A DNA stretch of 42,847 bases from an uncultured Clostridia bacterium (GTDB taxonomy: Bacteria; Bacillota; Clostridia; Lachnospirales; Lachnospiraceae). This document shows positions 23,356 through 30,861 of the stretch, one piece after another. Each line of letters opens with the position of its first letter. The stretch's first letter is position 1. Below the pieces are notes generated by a model that was not told where the DNA came from, did not search any database, and worked only from the letters and a program-made list of their open reading frames with translations. The position numbers and the translations under genes are program-made. The stretch spans positions 1-42,847 of the forward strand of contig CAMOSC010000004.1 of NCBI GenBank assembly GCA_946624325.1. The letters are read 5' to 3'.

Positions 23356-25359
23356 ATGAACATTGACAGGGATGGCTCCCGTATAAGAGGCCGGGGTACT
23401 CTGCCGGATGGGCGTGATCAGCGCACGGGGCCTATGAAGTCTTCCGGATTCAGAAATATAGCAAACGACAAAGTTCTCTTTTCTTTGTCGTTTGCCGCGC
23501 CGGATTTGCGCCGCCCTAAGGCGGCATACTTCCCTGGCAAATCCGTGCGCATCCGCCGGAGGCTTTATAGTGAACGTCAAGTTTTTTCTGACGTTCACTA
23601 TAAAAACGGAACCGAACCGCTGCACAAAAATACGGTGTTTTGGATACTCGCGGGACTGCATCTTCTGATTTTTGCGGCCTGCATGCTGTTCGGAAATATA
23701 AAATACGAGGTTTCGGATGATTTTGTCATGGAAATGATGCTCTCCGGAACCTACAGTGGCGTACCGGAGGCAAGGCTTCTGTTCGGGAACATGCTCTGGG
23801 GGATGCTCCTGAAGCCCTTCTACCTGATGGCTCCCGATGTGAGCTGGTATTTCTGGGGACAGATGCTTCTGTGCCTGCTGTCCTATCTGGCCGTCTCCGG
23901 AGTACTCTCGGATGAAACGGATGCCGTGACGGCGCTGTGCGCCTCCTGCCTTCTGTCCGCTTTCACGGTGAGAGATCTGTACCTGCTTCCCCAGTTTACA
24001 AAAACAGCCTGTGCGGCGGTTATTTCCGGCGGGGTGCTGTTTGTTCACGCGGTATACCGGAGCGGAAGGCAGGGAGAAGCTCTCTGCGGGGCGCTGCTAG
24101 CGATCTTCGGGTCGTTTGTCCGCTTCAACACGGTCTATATAGCGGGAGCGTTTCTGCTGATCTGGTTTTCGGCTTGCCTGTTTGCGGAAATCCGGAAGGG
24201 TTCACGGAAAACGGTACTGTGCCATGCGGGCGTGAGCTTCGCGCTTCTCGGGATCATTTTTCTGCTTTCCTTTGCCGGCAGGATGATTCCTGCGGCGGAT
24301 CCCGGATACCGGGCGTTTTATGACTATTCCGATGTAAGGGCAAAGGTGATAGACTATCCCTGGGCGCCGTATGAAGAATACCGGGAAGAATTTCTTGCCG
24401 CCGGCGTCAGCGCAAACGATTATAATATGGTGCTGAACTGGTGCCTTTCCGACGGGACGGTCTTTACGGAAGAAATGCTGGAGGATATCCTCGTCATTGA
24501 AAAGGAATACCGGAAGACGCTTGATTTTTCCCCGGCGGATGGTTTCCGGGAGATGCGGGCAAGAAAGCTGCATCATTATCCGGGGGCAATCTGCTGCCTG
24601 CTTCTCGGGTTCCTTCTGATTCTCAGGAGACCGAAGGCCTTTTGGGTGCCCTTCGCGGCCGGCTGCCTGGTTATCGCGCTGTTCCTGTACTTTCACTGGA
24701 TCAGACGTTATGTTTACCGGGTGGAGTTCTGCTTCTTTTTCAGCGCGGCAGCCGTGATCTGCTGCTTCTTCCCGCGGAGTGCGGCAGCCACGCGGGACAG
24801 GATCCTGCAGGGCGTGTGCTGCTTCCTGACGGCGGCAGGAGTGATCAGCCAGATACAATACCATATTCCGGATCCGAATCCGCCGGCGCCTGATAGCAGT
24901 GAGTACCGCCATTATATCGACGATGTTTTCGGCTATTCCTGGAACTTTAATAATGACCGCTATACAAGGCGCGTGGACTGCGGGAAGCTCCGCCCGGATT
25001 TCCTGGCTGAGGTGCGGGAGCATCCGGAGCGCCTGTATATCCTGGATTTCCAGAGTACCATACAGTCTCTGTACTATGATTTCAGCCCGTTTGACAGTGC
25101 ATCGGCCGTTTTTCCGAAGAACCTCGTCTATCTGGGAGGCGTGACGGTTCAGTACCCGCAGGTGCGGACATACGCCGCGTCCCTCGGGCTTTCCGACTGG
25201 CTGCCGGGGCTTACGGAACAGGATGTCTACCTGGTGTGCAGCCGGGATACGGAATGGGTCAGGACATATTTTAAAGAGCACTACGGCATGGAGGTTTCGG
25301 TGCAGCCTGCCGGTGAAGCCGGCGGATACGGTATCTGGAAAGTCCTGCGTGAAAAATAA
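23356..25359 (+). CDS. Large multi-spanning membrane protein, GT-C glycosyltransferase-like
   Basis: This protein of about 667 residues has ten or so membrane segments and a soluble C-terminal region of about 160 residues. After the first helix comes NIKYEVSDDFVMEMMLSGTY, whose acidic pair in the first external loop resembles GT-C enzymes that use polyprenyl-phosphate sugars. It may add side-branch sugars outside the cell. The start at ATG 23356 is set by AGGAG six bases upstream, just at the end of the flippase gene. About 95 residues precede the first helix, and nearly half of these are encoded by a triple-hairpin repeat (23461-23604). If that region is not translated, the true start would be later but lacks a ribosome site. 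Confidence 0.7.
   Translation: MNIDRDGSRIRGRGTLPDGRDQRTGPMKSSGFRNIANDKVLFSLSFAAPDLRRPKAAYFPGKSVRIRRRLYSERQVFSDVHYKNGTEPLHKNTVFWILAGLHLLIFAACMLFGNIKYEVSDDFVMEMMLSGTYSGVPEARLLFGNMLWGMLLKPFYLMAPDVSWYFWGQMLLCLLSYLAVSGVLSDETDAVTALCASCLLSAFTVRDLYLLPQFTKTACAAVISGGVLFVHAVYRSGRQGEALCGALLAIFGSFVRFNTVYIAGAFLLIWFSACLFAEIRKGSRKTVLCHAGVSFALLGIIFLLSFAGRMIPAADPGYRAFYDYSDVRAKVIDYPWAPYEEYREEFLAAGVSANDYNMVLNWCLSDGTVFTEEMLEDILVIEKEYRKTLDFSPADGFREMRARKLHHYPGAICCLLLGFLLILRRPKAFWVPFAAGCLVIALFLYFHWIRRYVYRVEFCFFFSAAAVICCFFPRSAAATRDRILQGVCCFLTAAGVISQIQYHIPDPNPPAPDSSEYRHYIDDVFGYSWNFNNDRYTRRVDCGKLRPDFLAEVREHPERLYILDFQSTIQSLYYDFSPFDSASAVFPKNLVYLGGVTVQYPQVRTYAASLGLSDWLPGLTEQDVYLVCSRDTEWVRTYFKEHYGMEVSVQPAGEAGGYGIWKVLREK
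23461..23604. repeat. Triple-hairpin palindromic element inside the membrane protein gene
   Basis: Three stems lie in a row: GCAAACGACAAAG/CTTTGTCGTTTGC (23461-23473 with 23483-23495), CGGATTTGC/GCAAATCCG (23501-23509 with 23537-23545, enclosing CCGCC/GGCGG), and TTTATAGTGAACGTCA/TGACGTTCACTATAAA (23564-23579 with 23589-23604, a 16-bp perfect stem). The middle stem shares the GGATTTGC/GCAAATCC core with the GTTAC-ended elements. The open frame passes through all three. Confidence 0.8.
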
Positions 25360-25373
25360 AAGGAGACAACAGA

Positions 25374-26501
25374 ATGATTCCATTTAATATTCCGCCCTTC
25401 ATCGGAACGGAAGAAACCTACATGAAGAAGGCAATCATGAACCGGAAGATCTGCGGTGACGGGGAGTTTACAAAAAAGTGCAATGCCTGGATCGAGGAGC
25501 ATACCGGTACGGCAAAGGCCCTGCTTACGACTTCCTGCACCCATGCGACGGAAATGGCTGCATTTCTGGCGGATATCGGGCCGGGGGATGAGGTGATCCT
25601 CCCATCCTTTACCTTTGTCTCCACCGCCAATGCCTTTGTCCTGCGGGGAGCCGCCGCGGTTTTCGTGGACATCCGCCCGGATACCCTGAATATCGATGAA
25701 AAGCTCATAGAAGATGCCATAACTCCGAGGACAAAAGCCATAGCGCCGGTCCACTATGCCGGGGTTTCCTGTGAAATGGATACCATCATGGAGATTGCGG
25801 GGCGGCATCATCTGAAGGTGATCGAGGATGCGGCCCAAGGCGTGATGAGCACCTATAAGGGCAGGGCGCTGGGAGCTATAGGGGACTATGGCTGTTACAG
25901 CTTCCATGAGACAAAAAATTTCAGCATGGGGGAAGGCGGAGCGCTGCTGATCAGGAATCCGGAGGACGTCCTGCGGGCGGAAATCATCCGCGAGAAGGGG
26001 ACAAACCGCAGTCAGTTCTTCCGGGGGGAGGTTGACAAGTATACCTGGATGGCCCCCGGGTCTTCGTATCTCCCGAGCGACTTAAATGCCGCATATCTGT
26101 ACGCACAGCTGGAGCAGGCCGATACCATATTTGATGCCCGCATGAATATCTGGAACCGCTATTACCGGGAGCTTCTCCCGCTCGCTGAGAAGGGATGCCT
26201 GGAGCTTCCGACCGTCCCGGAGGAATGCGGTCACAATGCGCATATGTTTTATGTGAAGGTAAAGGATCTGGATGAGCGTGAGCGGCTGATCGCCTATCTG
26301 AGGAAAAACGGAATATACGCAGTTTTCCATTATGTTCCGCTTCATTCTTCGCCCGCGGGGAAACAGTACGGGCGCTTCCACGGGGAAGACCGGTATACGA
26401 CCGCGGAGAGCGAGCGGATGCTCCGTCTGCCGCTGTATTACGGCCTGAAGGACGAAGAAGCAGACTATATTGCGGAAAAGGTCACATCTTTCTGGAAGTA
26501 A
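25374..26501 (+). CDS. wecE: dTDP-4-amino-4,6-dideoxygalactose transaminase (WecE/RffA type)
   Basis: This 375-residue fold-type I PLP enzyme of the DegT/DnrJ family transfers an amino group to C4 of a nucleotide-linked 4-oxo-6-deoxy sugar. The WecE signature runs along the whole protein: MIPFNIPPFIGTEETYMKKA, KICGDGEFTKKCNAW, GDEVILPSFTFVSTANAFVL, VEDAAQGVMSTYKGRALG with the E/D contact to PLP, and the PLP lysine in SFHETKNFSMGEGGALL (K181). AGGAGA precedes ATG 25374. No partner rmlA/rmlB or acetyltransferase gene (wecD) is in the window, so the precursor is made elsewhere and the amine may stay unacetylated. Confidence 0.88.
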   Translation: MIPFNIPPFIGTEETYMKKAIMNRKICGDGEFTKKCNAWIEEHTGTAKALLTTSCTHATEMAAFLADIGPGDEVILPSFTFVSTANAFVLRGAAAVFVDIRPDTLNIDEKLIEDAITPRTKAIAPVHYAGVSCEMDTIMEIAGRHHLKVIEDAAQGVMSTYKGRALGAIGDYGCYSFHETKNFSMGEGGALLIRNPEDVLRAEIIREKGTNRSQFFRGEVDKYTWMAPGSSYLPSDLNAAYLYAQLEQADTIFDARMNIWNRYYRELLPLAEKGCLELPTVPEECGHNAHMFYVKVKDLDERERLIAYLRKNGIYAVFHYVPLHSSPAGKQYGRFHGEDRYTTAESERMLRLPLYYGLKDEEADYIAEKVTSFWK

Positions 26502-26618
26502 GGAGTTTAGAGGAGACATATGTTGCCCACGGCTGAACTTTTGTCAGACCTGGATGCAAATTCGTCATCCGTGGCAATCCGGTCAAAGTGCAAAACTTCG
26601 TTTAGAGAGGAAGTACAA

Positions 26619-29600
26619 ATGAAAAGAAGGAAATGGTACCGTGTGATTCTGTCGGCTGTACTTGCGGCAAACCTTTTCACAGTTTCTGTGGGAAGCGCTT
26701 CCGAGACAGACTATGACGCGCAGACAGGGCTGGCCGCGGCAGGAACGGAAGCCGCGGAAAGCTTCCCTGAAGAAACCTTCCTGCAGGCAGAGGAACCGGA
26801 ATCCGGGAATCCGGCGGATTTTGTGCCGGTCTCCGAGGCCGGGAAGGAATGGGCGGAGCGCGCTGCGGAAGATCCGGCTTTTGAAGAGACGGCCGCAGAA
26901 GAACCTGCTCCCGCTGAGACAGCCGCGGAAGAACCTGCCCCTGAAGAGATACCTGCGCCCGAAGGGATGGCTGCCGGGGAAGCTGCGCCTATTGAGACCG
27001 TCGCTGAGGAACCGGCATCCGGAGAGGGAGCCATGGCAGAAAGCACTCCTGAGCCGGAAACAGTCCCGCAGACGGGAATGCAGGACGGAGAAGCTGCCGG
27101 AACCGTGGAGGAGTCCGGGGAGCCGCTTGAAAGCCTTCTGCCCGCCGGCGCTGTCTTTGAGGGGAATCCGGAGGGAGACCTTCCCATCTTTGCACCTTCC
27201 GAATATCTGGTGGATGCGGACAATACCGCGGCCGGAACAATAGATGCCGAGCAGTTTTTAAAGAGTGTCCTCTCAAAAACCGGTCTCGGCTACAGCCAGG
27301 CCAACCGCTACGGGCCAAACTACTATGACTGCTCCAGTCTGATCCTGATGTGCATGCGGGAATTCGGCATTTACAACCAGGTTCCCTGGAGCACATCGGA
27401 GTGGGAGCAGAAGCTTGCCGGCAGAAACATCGGCGACGTAATCACCTTCAGCGGGTCCAAGGGCAGCATTTCCTATTATCTTGCGGCCAAGAACGTGAGC
27501 GAGCTGGACAATCCGGAACTCTTCACGGTTCCCGGGTCCATTATGGTGTATATTCCAGCCGGCGCTTCTTCCGGCCACGTGGCTCTTTCCCTGGGTGCTT
27601 TCGGGCGTCAGGATGCAGACCTGGATCCCGCGGCTTCCGCGGCGCAGATTGTGGCGGATACCAGGAATTATGTCAAGCAGCAGATGAATGCCCTCCTGGG
27701 AGGGACTTACACAATTCCCGACTACTGCAGTCTTTCCTGGCCGGCGGGGGCTCCCGTCGTATGGATGGACAGCAGGCATCTCGGAAGCGATATCTACGTG
27801 GAGGGATCGCTGAACGGTATCTTCGCCAAGACCACAAATCAGGTATATAATAAATATTCGGGAAATTACAATCCGATCTGGCGCGTGGAAGCCTTTGACG
27901 GGACACGCGGGGTATGCATCGACAACAGCCCTTACGGCCCCGGCGGAAACCCGACGGTCCGTTATCTGCTGATTCCCGTCGGCAGGGAAGCGGCCGGAGA
28001 GGACGGCGCGCCCGGCATCACCGCCATTACCTCCACCGAGGTCAGCGCGGAGGGATTCAAGGTCAGCGTTACGGTTGACGCGCCTTACGGGGTCCGAAGC
28101 GTGGAGGTTGCCGTCTGGACAGAGCACAACGGCCAGGACGATATCGTCTGGAAAGCAGCGCAAGTAAGGGGGAACGAAGCGGTCTGCGTGATTGAAACCT
28201 CCGAACACGGGGGCGAGGCCGGAAATTATATTTCCCATGTCTATGCCAGCGACACGCTTGGCAGAAAGAGCGCGCCGGCCGCGGTCCTGACAAAGGTCCC
28301 GGAGATCGAGAATGCGACATTCACTGTGACCGGGCTGAAGGCCGAGGCCGAGGATGAGAAGACCATCGCCCTCAGCTGGGACCGGACGGAGGGCGCGGAC
28401 GGATATCTGATATACGGCAGCTCCACAAGCGGATCCTATCATTATATCGGTTCCGTGAGGAACGGGGATACGACAGGCTTTACGGACACAAACGCCAAAA
28501 ATACGGAGTTTAACGCCTACTGGGTGTTCCCGTACCGCGTGACGGAAAGCGGCCGGACGGTCTCCGGCACCTGCGACGGACATGTCTCAAAACGGGCGGT
28601 TTACAGTCTCGCATCCGTCAGCGGCATGAAGGCTTCCGGCAGCGGAAAGGGTGAAGTAACCATTCGCTGGGATGCATACACGGATCTTGCCGACGGCTTC
28701 CTGGTTTACGGTATGCACGGCAGCGGACAGCCTTTCGGCTATATCGGCTATGTGGACAATCCGTCCCGGAACTGGTATGTGGACACGAATGCGCCGGATG
28801 CGGCCTACAGCTTCTACTGGGTATTCCCCTTCTACTATACGGACAATACCCACAGGGCCATAGCACCGTGCAAAACCTATACCTACGGAATCGGCCATGA
28901 AACCCTGCCGCCTGTTGAAGGCCTGAAAGCAGCCGTCGGGGAGGACGGCGTAGTGCTCAGCTGGAACAGGGCAGCGGAGGCCGAAGGATACCGCGTCTGT
29001 GCAAAAACGGGCGCTAAGGGAGCGCTTCGGGAGCTGGGGATTCTTGAAAATCCCGACACGCTGACCTTTACGCACCGCGACGCATACACCGGGGAATATA
29101 TCTTCTACTGGGTGGCTTCTTACTACAGGGACTCCGCGGGCGCACTTGTAGCCGGAGATCTCGGAAAGTATGTCTATGCCATGATGCCCGCCCAGGAGGA
29201 GCCCGAAACGCCGGAGGAGAGCTCCGAAGAGGAAAGTTCCGAGGAAGAGAGCTCTGAAGAGGGAAGTTCCGAGGAGGAGAGCTCCGAAGAGGAAAGTTCC
29301 GAAGAAGAATCCTCCGAGGAAGAGAGCTCCGAGGAGGAGACCGCAGAGGAGCCCGTGCCGAACAACGCCGCGGAGGAGCTTTCCAGAACCGGCTATGCCT
29401 TTGACAATTTCATTTATCCGAATATCAGCCTGGATATCTGTCAGATGATGTTCGGAAACAACAGCTTTGCAAACGCCGCCTATGGCTACAATCTGGGTGC
29501 CACCGGCGTCTGCTACGGCATGGTCGCCACGGCTGACATCCTGAAGAACCCGGCTTCGGACATCCGTCCTTCTTCCTTCAGCGCAGGCGCGTCTTATGCA

Positions 29601-30503
29601 TCCGAGCTTGGCAGAAGGGATGTCGGTTCGGCGGGCCTCTCGGTTGAAGAGTTTATCGCAGGCTTCCAGGTGGCGCAGATCGCCCCGGTGCTCTATGACG
29701 AGAAAAAACGGATCGCGGACAGCGATATGACTCTGGATGAGAAGATAAATGCCATCCGCGCGGAGCTGGATGCCGGCAGGACGGTGCTGCTTTCCATCCG
29801 CGGTTATAACAACGGTGTCTCCGGCGCCAGCCGCGGACATGCCGTGCTGATTTACCTGCTGGAGGAAAGCGCCACAGGCGGCAGCCTCTATGTGTATGAT
29901 CCCACCAACAGCACAACGGTCCGCAGACTGCTCCTGAAAAAGACGAACGGCGTGTATACATCCTGGAGCTATAACCTGGCCGACGGATCCGCATGGGGTA
30001 CCCACAATTACGACTATTTCAGCTACCTGACCGCAGACCGGATCCTGGCAGCCTGGAACAACCGCGGCAAGCTCTCGGAGGATCTTGAGGGTATCCTGGA
30101 GACAAACACGGACAATTTTGCGGTTTACCATGAGGACGGCCGGCTTGCCGCAAGCATAACGGACGGCGTCCTGACCGACGGGGACGGAACCCTGACGCAG
30201 CTCCTCTTAGACGGCGCTGCGTACGGAACCGACCGCTTTACGGCATTCTACATGCCCATGTCCGAACCGCTTGTGATCCGTTCCGGGGAGAATAATCTGT
30301 CCATGAGCCTGATCCGTGCCGACCGCACGGATGCGATTACGGTTGACGGCGGCGAGGTCGCCATCATACCCGGCGTTCTGGGAGGTTCCATGAAGATTGA
30401 AGTACCCGAGGGCGACGGATACCGCATCAGTTCCGATCCTTACGGCGATACCGGTTACGAGATCGACGGAATCGCGGGAAGCGATGCCATTGAATTGCCG
30501 TAA
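26619..30503 (+). CDS. Secreted multidomain protein with NlpC/P60-like and C39-like cysteine-peptidase folds
   Basis: This 1294-residue exported protein starts with a signal peptide (MKRRKWYRVILSAVLAANLF, cleavage near VSVGSAS). An acidic EEPAPEE-type region (about 70-170) precedes an NlpC/P60-like domain with YYDCSSL (C238) and SSGHVAL (H320), a GBS-Bsp-like domain (about 465-550) and three fibronectin-III-like repeats of about 95 residues (567-857), each with a YWVFP/YWVAS motif. A serine-glutamate linker (863-910) leads to a papain/C39-like domain with GVCYGM (C965), RGHAVLIY (H1074) and VYDPTN (D1094). ATG 26619 has GAGGAAG upstream; the longer frame from 26520 would bury the signal peptide. 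No sortase motif or C-terminal helix is seen. A role in cell-wall or glycan remodelling is inferred. Confidence 0.8.
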   Translation: MKRRKWYRVILSAVLAANLFTVSVGSASETDYDAQTGLAAAGTEAAESFPEETFLQAEEPESGNPADFVPVSEAGKEWAERAAEDPAFEETAAEEPAPAETAAEEPAPEEIPAPEGMAAGEAAPIETVAEEPASGEGAMAESTPEPETVPQTGMQDGEAAGTVEESGEPLESLLPAGAVFEGNPEGDLPIFAPSEYLVDADNTAAGTIDAEQFLKSVLSKTGLGYSQANRYGPNYYDCSSLILMCMREFGIYNQVPWSTSEWEQKLAGRNIGDVITFSGSKGSISYYLAAKNVSELDNPELFTVPGSIMVYIPAGASSGHVALSLGAFGRQDADLDPAASAAQIVADTRNYVKQQMNALLGGTYTIPDYCSLSWPAGAPVVWMDSRHLGSDIYVEGSLNGIFAKTTNQVYNKYSGNYNPIWRVEAFDGTRGVCIDNSPYGPGGNPTVRYLLIPVGREAAGEDGAPGITAITSTEVSAEGFKVSVTVDAPYGVRSVEVAVWTEHNGQDDIVWKAAQVRGNEAVCVIETSEHGGEAGNYISHVYASDTLGRKSAPAAVLTKVPEIENATFTVTGLKAEAEDEKTIALSWDRTEGADGYLIYGSSTSGSYHYIGSVRNGDTTGFTDTNAKNTEFNAYWVFPYRVTESGRTVSGTCDGHVSKRAVYSLASVSGMKASGSGKGEVTIRWDAYTDLADGFLVYGMHGSGQPFGYIGYVDNPSRNWYVDTNAPDAAYSFYWVFPFYYTDNTHRAIAPCKTYTYGIGHETLPPVEGLKAAVGEDGVVLSWNRAAEAEGYRVCAKTGAKGALRELGILENPDTLTFTHRDAYTGEYIFYWVASYYRDSAGALVAGDLGKYVYAMMPAQEEPETPEESSEEESSEEESSEEGSSEEESSEEESSEEESSEEESSEEETAEEPVPNNAAEELSRTGYAFDNFIYPNISLDICQMMFGNNSFANAAYGYNLGATGVCYGMVATADILKNPASDIRPSSFSAGASYASELGRRDVGSAGLSVEEFIAGFQVAQIAPVLYDEKKRIADSDMTLDEKINAIRAELDAGRTVLLSIRGYNNGVSGASRGHAVLIYLLEESATGGSLYVYDPTNSTTVRRLLLKKTNGVYTSWSYNLADGSAWGTHNYDYFSYLTADRILAAWNNRGKLSEDLEGILETNTDNFAVYHEDGRLAASITDGVLTDGDGTLTQLLLDGAAYGTDRFTAFYMPMSEPLVIRSGENNLSMSLIRADRTDAITVDGGEVAIIPGVLGGSMKIEVPEGDGYRISSDPYGDTGYEIDGIAGSDAIELP
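29206..29350 (+). repeat. Ser-Glu low-complexity coding repeat
   Basis: Fifteen-base units of the GAGAGCTCCGAAGAG type repeat about nine times and encode SSEEE-like residues. They form a flexible acidic linker between the fibronectin-like repeats and the C-terminal peptidase fold. Confidence 0.8.
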
Positions 30504-30526
30504 CAAAAATCTTTACTGGAAAATAC

Positions 30527-30555
30527 TTGACTTCTTGACACAAACATGATAGGAT
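30527..30555 (+). promoter_or_regulatory. Promoter of rpoBC
   Basis: TTGACT (30527-30532), a 17-base spacer and TAGGAT (30550-30555) place the start of transcription near 30562. An overlapping TTGACA at 30535 has no equally well-spaced -10. The transcript leader to rpoB is about 300 nt. Confidence 0.7.
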
Positions 30556-30572
30556 GATAGTTGCACTATCAT
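30554..30572. promoter_or_regulatory. Dyad overlapping the rpoB transcription start (possible operator)
   Basis: ATGATAGT-TGC-ACTATCAT is a perfect 8-bp inverted repeat centred at 30563, at the predicted start of transcription. It could be a repressor site or a small hairpin at the transcript 5' end. Confidence 0.5.
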
Positions 30573-30600
30573 GGAGTTTTGTGCCTAATCAGCACTTCTT

Positions 30601-30666
30601 CTGTGCCGCTGCGCGCGGTTCCGGTAGTGTATACCGGCAATATGTGCGCAGCGGCACAGGTTTTTT
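30601..30666 (+). terminator. Terminator-like attenuator hairpin in the rpoB leader
   Basis: CTGTGCCGCTGCGC (30601-30614) pairs perfectly with GCGCAGCGGCACAG (30646-30659). An inner CCGGTA/TACCGG stem (30621-30637) extends it, and GTTTTTT follows. It lies about 40 nt after the predicted transcript start and 196 nt before rpoB, so readthrough is needed for rpoBC expression. Confidence 0.8.
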
Positions 30667-30861
30667 CGGCGGTTGTCCGGTTGACGCAGGCAGCGCATGA
30701 GCGCCGTCCGGGTCAGGCGGGGAACAGGTCCGGAGTACAATGCTGGTTTGACAGAGAAGTCTTAAGGTTACGAAGGGACGGCGGCAGGGCGGCCGACATG
30801 TCTGAAAAAAGACTGGAAAGCCGTACAGAAGCCGGTCTACGGTTTGTTAAGGGGTGAAAGC

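Noticed and set aside
30504..30861. rpoB leader considered as an L10 (rplJ) leader RNA
   Set aside because: No rplJ or rplL follows; the hairpin has the form of an intrinsic terminator rather than the L10-binding fold.
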